A DNA stretch of 17,556 nt, taken from positions 1 to 17,556 of the forward strand of contig JASAOO010003016.1 of NCBI GenBank assembly GCA_030849075.1, written 5' to 3'. Made by a program: the position numbers and the translations under genes. Below, piece by piece: positions 8,001 through 16,700 of the stretch (its first letter is position 1; each line of letters starts with the position of its first letter). The notes beneath the pieces are model-generated. The model was not told where the DNA came from and did no database searches. It was given only the letters and a program-made list of their open reading frames with translations. Source of the stretch: Zelonia costaricensis (lineage: Eukaryota; Euglenozoa; Kinetoplastea; Trypanosomatida; Trypanosomatidae).

Positions 8001-8173
8001 CCGCCTGCGGACTGCACCGAGGCGGAGCGCGCACTGCCGCCGCCGCCGCCGTTCGCGAATGCCGGGTCCACTGCCGGGACGGAGGTGAACTGGCAGACTC
8101 GCTCGAAGGCATCGAAGACGGGTTTCGCCTTCTTCGTGGAAGCCTTGGCGCTCCCGGCAGCCTTGGGGGGCAT
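5084..8173 (-). CDS. Conserved-looking 1029-residue protein, function unknown
   Basis: I do not recognise this protein. The N-terminus (1-20) is Lys/Ala-rich, and the C-terminus ends KKASKK after a Gly/Asn/Ala tail, so both ends are basic and flexible. Residues about 85-255 look beta-rich (LVQFRVSVSLTEGDIIYIHL; LVFCVPRALGLMSPDRLPAN), resembling beta-sandwich units with 'GD-I-x-I-x-LP-F' strands. Residues about 265-450 are mixed helix and strand, including VKVVAVVVLDDLLTAQWGGL. QVGQDGRLRVDD at 293-304 is at best a degenerate EF-hand loop, since positions 1 and 3 are not acidic. Residues about 455-480 and 520-620 are Ala/Gly/Ser/Arg-rich linkers with a six-Asp run at 582-587. A short ordered block (about 628-670) precedes another Ser/Arg linker, then a globular C-terminal block (about 735-990) contains AWLLPLVTSCRVVSIEEDQH and a YIDYGGKG-like turn (YTIDYGGKG). 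No signal peptide or membrane helix is seen. The ATG at 8173 is the first after the inferred acceptor; the stop is TGA. That it is a real gene is well supported by its length and composition. Confidence 0.88.
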   Translation of the reverse strand: MPPKAAGSAKASTKKAKPVFDAFERVCQFTSVPAVDPAFANGGGGGSARSASVQSAGGKAAPASPAALAAQAANDLGEDGGHVAEFTASALTITPALPRTEVSLLVQFRVSVSLTEGDIIYIHLPKFRGPVAQQFALERVSAAALANTPGAGLVAGLSGTGGSGGVDHADDVNTSTHFRAYWSGDAPKVVTPVHQLVFKRGKKDGAPPKQVLLLQCTKAVSADTRLVFCVPRALGLMSPDRLPANSAKIKIEGPVIAEAGGRRILKQVILASTEIKKRTVVEELAIYDQCINQVGQDGRLRVDDRQLGEQLSQEEVDQLWQAAQYRRRYPLPMPWSIAEELIIPYDSAGGFVKRLIQNAIKVIKDFDSLAVHREVARNWGVKVVAVVVLDDLLTAQWGGLYPGLPRSSLFASCLLTMDPEDVGRTFPGLLTLPERSIAEDLVSAFRMRNSLTDAKAAARSSPQPQQAANGASKSGVDDSRLELVGGLRDRCGEVMDKWAALLTALLPASFVAEEVMDAVRMKSGAASRSGGRSAGGGGAASRAGRVAEDHDAEGAAVAGAEVSADGTPRVGFHLPTQEDEVDDDDDDNLLSPGSVRGADGMPYTRDRRRRSSGGAAHSLGVMTTMQPPPTLYVGYRDVPFDVQRALRELEQGDWFVLPSIVVARQSLPYTATSTASPSRSPGHGSRGSSADGSRARGRTSMRRSGSGGAAAAAIATAQADGAAAADNAMEEDDISDGAIVAIPDNAVVVELRNVAEALELADLSFGPHNRAWLLPLVTSCRVVSIEEDQHDVLHVVLDVHGSLVGEINDPFLPQSDRSVATLILRKYLHKAEQVDTYVSALSFMALLCARRNERRRLHPPTLIRAQYLSHCNAALRAAIAKHHVEETESVEWQVCTHEAQLLDEGVVKPAAWEAIPKKYMLTVEQFFLGHSRAVTRLEEGTLVVDLAAYTIDYGGKGPRTLRRVVQKLYTTHEPFTPETFAMLHDREEQYAKQLSTLDAKLGINTGGAPANTASATASGNGNGKKASKK
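6413..6430. repeat. In-frame GTC/GAC triplet repeat encoding six Asp
   Basis: Six GTC units on the + strand (GAC on the coding strand) encode Asp 582-587 of the 1029-residue protein. The run lies in an acidic linker and could vary in length between strains. Confidence 0.8.
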
Positions 8174-9051
8174 GTTGACGCGCTAAGTGCGTGCGAGTTC
8201 GTCCCTCTCTGTTCGTGTGTGTCGGTGCGTGTGTGTGTGCTAGAGCGGGCGCTCTGTACGTACGCCCGTGTGGTGTACGTGTAGGTGAGAAGAGGGGGCG
8301 GAGGGAAGAGAGCTGAGTTGCTCGGTTTGGTGGCGCGGTGAGTGGGAGGGGGAAGGGGTGGCAGCAGAAGTCTGTGCTGGCAGCACGTACACACAGACAC
8401 ACACTTACACGCACAGGCAGGACCTCACAAACACACGAGGCTAGGGCGGTGCACCCCTGAGTGTCGCGCTAGGTGAGAGGACGCGCAACAACAAAAGGGT
8501 CAGGGAAGGAAAGTGGTAGCGATGGCGTTTTTGTTTTTGTTTTCCGTGGAGAAGCATCTAGTGGCGCGTCGATGTGGTGGCGTTCTTATCGTGACAAGCT
8601 GTTGACCGCTTCGCTTGGTGTGCAGCGTGGCAGCGCCGCGGAAGACGCGTGTTCCCCCTCCGTACCGCATCCCGTCATCTACGTGGCGGGTACGGAGAGG
8701 GGGGGGGAGCGGATGAGTGGTGACGGAGCGGGTTTCGAAGGACACGAGCAGCAGCGCCGATTTTGTGGTGCCGCTTGTGTGCTCTGCGGATAGTCGTTAG
8801 CTTTGCCTGTATGTTTGTGCACACAGGTGCACGTCAGCGTGTGTGTGCGGACAGCGACCACGTCGTCGACATCGCCTCGCTCTCACCCCAGCCCGACTCG
8901 GCTGCCTTGTGAGGCGTAGTTCATGGAGGGGGTCTCTAATTCTAGTTTCTGCAGCAGGCGTTGAAAGTGTCACCGGTACACGCGCGTGTGATCGTTCAGA
9001 CTGATGCGTCTGTGTGTGCGTAGGGCTCCTCCCCGTGCCACGTGTCCCGTC
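8174..9051. other. Spacer between MAD2 and the 1029-residue gene
   Basis: An 878-bp spacer with no supported gene. The left side holds the leader and splice region of the 1029-residue gene (8254-8312), with TG-rich sequence at about 8211-8240. CA-rich sequence lies at about 8393-8434. An A-rich stretch on the minus strand (8525-8543, T-rich on +) interrupts the GC-rich background. The region 8860-9000 is less repetitive than other spacers and may be structured or conserved 3' UTR of MAD2, but I can assign nothing to it. Confidence 0.55.
8254..8312 (-). promoter_or_regulatory. Polypyrimidine tract and spliced-leader acceptor for the 1029-residue gene
   Basis: The minus strand 8312-8286 is C/T-rich, followed by an AG-free CA/CG stretch to the first AG at 8255-8254. 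The inferred leader is 80 nt and has no ATG before the start at 8173. Confidence 0.58.
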
Positions 9052-9645
9052 TCACGGACGGTACGCCACGCTGGTGTCCACGTGGTGAAACGGTGTCGTG
9101 AATGAGCGCAGCTTCACCTCTGTCCCGCCCTTGAGCACCTGCGGGTCACTCGGCTCCCACGCGGTGGACGGCACCGCAGCATTGGTGGTGGTGTACACGA
9201 GGAGGTCGAAGGCGCACGGCTGCGCCATGAGGGGGAGGAAGGACACACACGACGTGATCTGCCGCATCACGGCCTGTATTTCGCGGCGCACGTCGTCGTC
9301 AGATTTGTGCGACGCGGCCGCCCGTGACGGGGGCTCGGCGTCGATGTTGATCTCCCACCGCTCTAGCGTTCGCTCCGCCTGGACGTCGGTGATGAGCAGC
9401 ACCACGCGCCGACACGCCCGGTGCGAGATCCAGGCGGCAATCTGCTGCAGCAGCTCCGCGAGGTACGCGTTGAGCTCCGCGTCGGTCGATATCATGAGTG
9501 GCAGGCCGTACTTCCGCACCTGCTGGAAGTCCTCGGGCGGGTAGACGCCGCGCTGGTAGAGGATGCTGTTGATGGCAAAGCCGAGGTACTCCGTAACGGC
9601 TGCCACGGAGCCGGCGAGGGAGATGGCGTGGGCGGTCTGTGTCAT
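9052..9645 (-). CDS. MAD2: Spindle assembly checkpoint protein MAD2 (HORMA domain)
   Basis: A 197-residue HORMA-domain protein, close in length to animal and yeast Mad2 (about 200 residues). In other eukaryotes Mad2 switches between open and closed forms, is activated at unattached kinetochores and restrains Cdc20/APC. Diagnostic blocks are INSILYQRGVYP (25-36), LERWEINID (94-102), MRQITSCVSFLPLM (127-140), AFDLLVYT (145-152), WEPSDPQ (163-169) and the safety-belt C-terminus VKLRSFTTPFHHVDTSVAYR (177-196). R128 and F136 match human R133 (dimer interface) and F141 (p31comet/dimer surface). The C-terminal tail stops at AYRP, a few residues shorter than the human tail. I chose the ATG at 9645; a GTG nine bases upstream is unlikely as a start in a eukaryote. 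The stop is TGA. In trypanosomes Mad2 has been reported near basal bodies rather than at kinetochores, so its checkpoint role there is uncertain. The identity itself is very secure. Confidence 0.96.
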   Translation of the reverse strand: MTQTAHAISLAGSVAAVTEYLGFAINSILYQRGVYPPEDFQQVRKYGLPLMISTDAELNAYLAELLQQIAAWISHRACRRVVLLITDVQAERTLERWEINIDAEPPSRAAASHKSDDDVRREIQAVMRQITSCVSFLPLMAQPCAFDLLVYTTTNAAVPSTAWEPSDPQVLKGGTEVKLRSFTTPFHHVDTSVAYRP

Positions 9646-9698
9646 CGCAGGCACCCGCGCCGTGGCTCGTCAGCGGGTGGGTGTGTAGAGCGGGCTGA

Positions 9699-9781
9699 CT
9701 GAAGGTGATGCGTGCGGTACGCGGGTTTCGGAGTAAGGGGGGGGGGTACGAAGGGAAAGGGAGGGGGAGGAGAGGGGGAGG
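9699..9781 (-). promoter_or_regulatory. Polypyrimidine tract and spliced-leader acceptor for MAD2
   Basis: The minus strand 9781-9735 is a long C/T tract broken only by a short GTA. The first AG after it is at 9700-9699 (CTTCAG), giving a 53-nt leader with no upstream ATG. A second AG lies four bases further on. The tract-to-AG spacing is typical for trans-splicing. Confidence 0.62.
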
Positions 9782-10180
9782 TGTTCACGTGCAGGGAGGG
9801 TGGGGGCGGGGCCTACGCCGTGTACAGACCGGTGGGTGGACCTGCTCAGCACTGTGCTGACACACACGCACAGGCACGCAGACACAGATCCACACAAAGC
9901 GTACAAGAGATCGGCGGACAAGACCAGCTGCGAGCGGCGGGGGGGGGGATCGCGGTCTGCTCGCAGAGCTCGGCTGGTGCACCCGCTGGCCAAACTCCTC
10001 CCGCTCTCTCTCGGCAACCTCCTCCCCCGCACCGAACGACCTTGCGTGTGTGAGAGTACTACGCCGGTGGCTGGAGGAGGGGGGAGGGGGAGAGTGCGGG
10101 GGTATTGAGTAAGGAAGGAACGGGGTGGGGGTGGGTGGGTGGGGAGTACATACATGCAACAGGACGGGACGAGCCCTCTC

Positions 10181-10210
10181 TACAACAACACACACACACA
10201 GACACACACA
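10181..10210. repeat. Imperfect (CA)n microsatellite
   Basis: CA-rich run with CAACAA and CAGA interruptions, in the spacer downstream of the 2008-residue gene. Confidence 0.75.
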
Positions 10211-10663
10211 GTTTCACCTGTGCAACGCGCACGTACACGTGCGAACGCCGATATAAGCACAAACCTCACAGCCGCACACCTAGCGTGGACTGTGTAGAGG
10301 GGGTAGAAGAGGGGAGGAGGCCGACCGGGCGGGCTTGTGGGTAGCGCAGCGGTGGCGGTGGTCGGCGATGGGCGACGGTGAGGTGGCTGATGGCGGAAGC
10401 GCGCCAAGACAACCGCGCCGGCGCGCACTGCCACGCACGTAGCGGGAGAAGAGGCGGTGACAGAGGACGACGGAGGAGGTGGGGCAGTGCGGGGTGCGCG
10501 CGTCTGTACGTTGAAACTGGCATACATTTTGAAGAGTCGCAGCGGAAACTGCGGAAGGGGGAGGGGGAGGGGGAGGGCACGCAAACGGGAAGCGATGGGA
10601 TGGGCAACGGCGGGCCGCTGCACAAACGCTCAAGGATGGAGAAGACGAAAGAGTTAAAAATGG

Positions 10664-10666
<3 letters not shown>

Positions 10667-10702
<36 letters not shown>

Positions 10703-10715
10703 ACAGACACAGACA
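10667..10715. repeat. (AC)n microsatellite in the probable 3' UTR
   Basis: Pure AC from 10667 to 10696, then imperfect AC/AG units to about 10715. It lies about 80-130 bases past the stop of the 2008-residue gene and would be GU-rich in the transcript. Confidence 0.88.
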
Positions 10716-10793
10716 TGGGTAAAGCGAACCGTGCGCGTGAGCTGACTGTCCGTCTCGTCCCCACACCTCAAGGGCGGAGGGGCGGAGCAGGTG

Positions 10794-13700
10794 CTAGAGG
10801 AGTTCCACGACGGTGCTGTGTGTGGGCAGCCCGCTCTGTACGACGTGGGTGCCCTCCTCCACCTTCAGGCGGTGCGCCGTCGCGTCCACCAGCTTGTGCG
10901 CCGCCACGTGCTCGAGCGGCCACTCGTGGCGGTAGTAGGTGTGCAGAAGCGTCTCTGCGCGGCGCGCCCACGTTAGGGCATCGCCGCACGCGTCGGCGGT
11001 GTAGAGCAGCTTCGCGATGGCCTCCATCACGCGTACCGCGGCGAGCGTGTTGTCGCCGAGGTGGATGGCCTCGAACAAGGCCAGCGCCTGCCCGTACCGC
11101 GCCTGCGCCTCGGAGGTGCGGGCCATGGCCTCCAGAATGGCGCCCCACATGAACAGCGTCGTGGCGAGCTGCAGGGTCTGCGAGACTGTGTCGAAGGAGG
11201 TCTGCACGAGGCCGTCGCGCTGTGCCACCAGACGCTCCCCCCGCTCCCGCGCCTCGGCGAGCTGCACGGCGCGGCTCACCCCGCGGCCAGCCGGCACCGT
11301 CGTGGCGTCGGCCAGCTCCTGCTGCTCCAGCACAAGCACCTCCGCCGGCTTCAGCACGTCGGTGGAAACGAGCAGCACCCCGCGCCGGTCCAGCAGCCGC
11401 GTCGCCTGCTGCAGGCACTCCATCGCACTCTCGGGGTCCTTCAGAAGGTAGAACATGTCCGCCACGTTCCACAGCGGCTCCACCAGGCGCTCACTGTGCG
11501 GCCCATAGTGCTCCCGCGCCCGCTGCAGCCGACCCTCGACCAGCGTGCACAGCTGCGTCGTGTTGATGTCAAGCATCGTCGTCGGTGGGCACAACAGAAT
11601 GGCACCGATGAAGCGGGACTCGATCAGGAGCAGGTCGGCCTCGGGGAGGTGGTGCGCTTGCGCCACCGCGTAGGCGGCGCTGAAGTGCTCCATAGCGGGG
11701 CGCCAGCGGTGCAGGCCCTCGGCCAGCAGACCCGTCACGTAGTGCGCCGTGAGCCGGTCGAAGGACTGCGGCCCGACGTTGCGCTCAAAGGCGGAGAGGC
11801 CGCGGGCGGCGATGCTGGCGGCGTGTCGGTGGCTCATGAGGGGACTCGCGTAGTACGCGTAGACGACGTTGCAGCGGGCGGAGACGGGGTGCAGCGGGCC
11901 GCGGATGCGCACGACGCGATCCGTCAGCTGCTTCAGCATCGGCACAATGTCCATGGCATGGGCGGGCTGCGTGCGCTTCTTGGTGAGGATCAGCCCGACC
12001 CAGAGCACGGCGGCGAGGGCGGCGCGCTGGATGCGCTCGATCTGGCGGTGCTGGCCGAGCACGAGCTCCTTCACGGCCCCCTCCATCACCTCCACCCCCT
12101 CGTGCACGAGGTCGTGATGCACCATCAGAGAGCCGGCGAAGGAGAGCAGGTTCCAGCGGAGGCGCTTCTGCGAGGAGGCGAGACGCGCGGTCGTCTCAGC
12201 AGGCGGAACGGCGGGGTTGCGGCCGCTCGAGATCGGCGCGGCCCATGCGCGGCTGGCACCGCCGAGCACCCCCGGTGGCATGCCGGTGAGCTCCAGCCCG
12301 GCGTGCGTGCGGACCTGGATCGGGAACACCGTCGAGAAGCTCTGCTCCATCTCCTGCAGGTCTCCGCCACCGCGCAGCAGCCGCACCGCTTCGCGCAGCA
12401 GCGTCACGCTGTCTGCCGCGGTGACGGACATGCCGCTGCCGCGGCTGCTGTGCGAGCCGCGCCGACGTGAGCCTTCACCGGTTGTCGTGAGGGTCGAGGC
12501 GAGCACGCCCGTGCCGCCCCCGCTGGCCACCCCGCAGTGCACAAGGTACGCCTTTGCGTACACGTACACAAGACGGAGCTGTGCCTGCAGCAGCGGCTGC
12601 GTCACGAGCGCGACCCCGTTATGGCCCTCCTCGATCGGCACCATGCTCAGCTCGAGGTGGGCGAGGTAGTGCTGCACCCGGTCCCGCCGACCCGCCGCGA
12701 CGCACGTGAGGACGCACAGCATCTCCGCCTCCGCCACCTCGTACGCGACGGGCGCGTCGCCGCAGAGCTGGCTGGTCAGCATCACGACATCCTCGGCGAT
12801 GGTGGCGGCGGTGGGGTAGTCGCCGTAGACCAGGTACATCTCCGCCAGGTCCCGCTGCGCGGCGTTCACGACCGCGTCGGTGTCGCCCTGCAGGAGACAC
12901 AGGGCGTGTACGCGCTGCAGGGCGTACTCGACGGCCTCGCCGTAGGCGCCGACCTGGAGCATCATCACCATGGACAGCTCCAGCGCATCGTGCAGCACCC
13001 GCAGCCCCTCGCGCTCCCGACCCGTGAGGCGCGCATTGCCCTCGCTTGTGACGACCTCGCGGCCCTCGTGCGGCGGCGACTGCGCGGCGAGCACCTCCGC
13101 CGCGGCGTGCTGCAGGCCCTCGCGCGTGCCTCGCGTGAGGGACGCGGTGCGGAGCAGCGCGCTGTGGCAGAGCTGTCCGCACAGCTGCACCGTGTCGCTG
13201 AAGAGCTGCGTCGAGGCCCGCTCCTCCTCCAGCGCCAGGCACAGGATCAGCCGGCGCAGCATCGTGAAGGTCTTCTCCGTCGCCTCCTCGGGCGACAGCG
13301 ACGGCGCGCCGCCCTCAAAGCTGCCGGTGGTTGCCCCTCCCGCCCCTGCAGCGGCCGCTGCTGCTGCGGCGGCGTTGCGGCTCGCTAGGGCGGCGAACGG
13401 GTTGTTGTTCGCGTTGCTGTGGCTGGTGTGGGAGAAGGTGCTGTCGGCGCCACCGCCGGCGGTGCGCGTCGACAGAGCCGAAGAGGACCCGCGGCGTGCG
13501 TGCATCGACGTGCGCCGCCCACCCGTGCTGATGGAGCCGTTGCCGCCGCCACCGTTCAGCAGGTAGAGGTTGGCCACCATGCCAGGGACGGCGCCGTCGC
13601 TCAGCTCCTGCCGGGCCTCGCGCTTGAACTTGGCGCGCTGCTCACTGCGCAGCAGCAACTCCTTGTCCGCCTCGCTGAAGAGCTGCACCATGCGGTCCTG

Positions 13701-16700
13701 CCACGCCGTCATGCGGAGGTGTGCCAGCGGGTGCTGCAGGCCGCCGAGGTGGAAGAAGGCGGCCGGCAGCGGCGCACGACGCAGCTCCCGACTCGCCGCG
13801 GCTTCGGCCTCACGGAGACTGCCTAGCTTGCTCACCGACGCCCCCTCCGCGCCCTCGCCAGAGCGCCGCCACCCCGCGCCACCGCCACCGCCACCACGCG
13901 AGTTGCCCCCACCGGCCGCGGTGCTGCTACCCATGCCGCCGCTGTTGTTGTTGCTGCTGCCCGAGCCCACCAGCGGTGCCGCCGCACCGGCCGCCGGCGT
14001 TGAGCTCGAGGCCGCCGCGTTGCGCACCGTGCTCTTCGTCCCGGACGTCGCCGCCCACGTCGCCATCCCGGGCATCGCGACGGTCCCGTTCGTGTCGAAC
14101 TCCCGCTCCAGCTCGAGCACCTCCACCTGCGGCTTGCGGCTCTTGCGGTCCCGCTTGCCGGACGGGGAGGTGGAGCGGCTTCGGCCGCTGCTGCTGAGCT
14201 CGTTGCCACCCGCCGTGCTCGTGTCGCGGTCCGGCTCCTCGTCCGACCACCCGCTGCTCGCTGGCATGGGTTGCCGTGGGTTCGTGGACGCGCTCACACT
14301 CACCGACCCGCGCAGTTGCTGTTGCTGCTCCTGCTGCTGGCGCCGGCGCTGCGCGGCCGCCTCCTCTGCCTTCTCCAGGACCTGCTGCTGCCTGCACTGC
14401 TGTACGCGACGCAGCCGGGTCGCCTCCGTGTACGGGCCGTAGCGCAGCTCGTGCGGGTTCGTGGCGGGGAAGAGGAAGTGCGCCGCAACGCCGCTGCGGC
14501 CGCTGCCGACGGGCGCGCTGCGGTGCGCGGCGCTGCCGGCGTGCGGGACTACCGCCGCCGCTGCTGCTGCTGGGCTCTTGGTGGATGTGTAGGCGGCCGA
14601 CACCACCGTCGGCCCAGTCGGACCGTCTCCGCTGTCGCGCAGGGGACTCGACGGGGTGCCTGCGCGGCGCGCCTCCGAGTTCTCGTGGCGGGGCCCGCCA
14701 AAGGCCTGGTACGGCTGTGGCTGGCCACGCTTGGGCGTCGCCGTGGGTGAAGCTTCCCGCGCCGGTGACGGAGTGCGGCTGTGCGAGTCGCCGACGCCGA
14801 CGCCGATGCCCGCGCCGCCGCTCTCTGGGGTGGCGATGATGTCTTGGTTGAAGTGGGCCAGCGAGAGCGAGAAGCCGTCCACGCCGCCGTTGGCCCCGCT
14901 GTCGCGACCGGTGCGCGGCACCGATGACGTGGCCGCCGCCGCTGCCGTCGCTGCGGCTGCTCTAGCCGCGGTGCCTGCCGTGAGGTTGCGCGAGCCGCGC
15001 GGGGTGGCGGAGGGAACCTGGCTGTACATGGTCCCACCCGGCCCCACGCTGAGCGTAGCCCCTGCGAGGGTGCGCTCCCGCCCCGCCGCCGTGCTGCCAA
15101 CCGCCGCGGTGTTGGTCTGGTGCTGCAGGGCGAGGTAGCAGGTGAGGGTGTTGGTGCTCCGCTGCACGGTGCCCGCGACAGGGTCCACGGTGCCGCAGTC
15201 GACGCCGGTGATGGTCAGCCGCGCCGTGCCCTGCAGCGACGTGTTCAGCTCCATGAGGAGGTCACCGGTGCTGGCGTTGATGTACGGTGGCACCACGAAG
15301 AGCTCCTTCACGGACACGTCGACCTCGTACTCCAGCACGCGCTCGAGCCCGACCTTCTCCCCGAGGCCCGGGCGCAGCCCCACGAGGCGGCGGATGCAGT
15401 ACAGCCCGCTGCTGCCGATGCGCTCCTCGCGAATGATATCGAGCCCGATCTTCTCCTCTTCCGAGAACAGGACGTTCCTGCCCGCCGTGGCCGCCGCCCC
15501 CGTCGCGGTGCCCAGTCGAAGGGTGCCACCGTGGGCCACAGCCGGGCAGTTCGCCGCCTCTGCGGCGAAGTCGCGCGCCATGGCCAGCGTGTTCGTGTCG
15601 ACCATGAACCGCACCACCTGCACCGTCGCTACCGGGGCGCCGGCACCGGCTGTCGTGAAGGCGATCGCCGGCGGCGGCAGCGTGTCAGCTGTTGGGATGC
15701 TGACGTCCCAGTCAATGCGGCGCCGCGCGCTGGCCAGCGTCTTGAGCTGCGCCTCCGCGCCGGTCAGCTCCGGCAGGAGCTCCTGCGCCAGGTGGTACTG
15801 CAGCCGCGGCGGCTCCACCACGCCGTTCCGCGGGTTCGTGCGCGCCACCTCAATAACGTCTTCTGCCGTCGTCCCGTAGTGCTGCCGCAGCGCGCCGAGC
15901 GCCAAGGCGGCTGCGCTGGAGTCGAAGGTCTGCTGCAGCAGGGGCACGCTGTCGCTGCGCGCCTGCACCGTGCGGATGCCCTCTACGGCCACCACTGGCT
16001 GCATCTCCACCGTTGCGCCACCGAGCGTTAGCGGTGCAGGCGGCGAAGTGTTCCCGCGCTGCTGATGCGGCGCTATGCGTCCGCGGCCACGGTTCGGCGA
16101 CTCGCTGCGTGGGCTGTGGCTGGCGCCGGCGGCGGTCGCTGCGGCGACGTGGGTGTTGTGTAGCTGAGGCCCGATCGCGGGACGCAGGAGTGCGTCGGGC
16201 AGGACCGCCAGTGAAGAGACCCCGCGCACCTCCGCTTGCACGGAGGGCGACACCATCAGCAGCGGGTTCACGACGGCGCCGCCGACGACGTAGTAGGTCG
16301 GATTGTCCGCTGCCGCTGCGGCCGCTGCGGTGGCGGCGGCGTGGGCGGTGGCCTTGGGGGTGAGGTAGGACGTGATGGCCGTCTGCCGAGCCGTCCATGC
16401 CGCCGCATCGGGTGGGCGCGGGGTGCGGGCGGCGGCGGCCGCCACGTCAGCCGGCGAGCGGGCGGAGTAGTGCGCCGACGGCGTCCGCTGCGCCGCCGCT
16501 GTGCCCCGCATGGAGGCGGACGAGAGCCGCACCCCGTTGGCCGGGGCGCCGCGCGGCGGTGCGGGGCTGTGCGGTGTCACGTGGACAGAGGCGGGGATGC
16601 TGGCGCCGTGCTTGCGCGGCTTTGCCCCGCGTGACGCGGGAGAGGCGCCGGCGGTGCGGCGGTACCCGTTCGAGGACTCACAGGCCGGCGGCGCACAGAC

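Larger units (their letters stand above)
9646..10793. other. Long spacer between the 2008-residue gene and MAD2
   Basis: At 1148 bp this is the largest spacer. Besides the MAD2 splice region (9699-9781) it holds further pyrimidine tracts on the minus strand at about 10073-10142, 10300-10345 and 10549-10577, and CA arrays at about 10188-10210 and 10667-10715. Minus-strand frames, such as 10623-10180 with an internal ATG at about 10527, are proline, serine and arginine-rich and end in a Cys/Val repeat from the microsatellite, so I do not call a gene. The part next to 10793 is the probable 3' UTR of the 2008-residue gene. Confidence 0.6.

Noticed and set aside
6125..8284. A 719-codon open frame on the + strand
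   Set aside because: It is wholly antisense to the 1029-residue gene, rich in Arg, Leu, Val and His from reversed GC-rich codons, without domain-like blocks; the minus-strand frame carries the ordered sequence.
9646..9654. GTG start giving MAD2 three extra residues
   Set aside because: Non-ATG initiation is not expected in a trypanosomatid nuclear gene, and Mad2 homology begins well after the ATG at 9645.
10180..10623. Possible small gene in the long spacer (147-codon frame)
   Set aside because: Low-complexity Pro/Ser/Arg composition ending in a microsatellite-derived Cys/Val run; no family resemblance.
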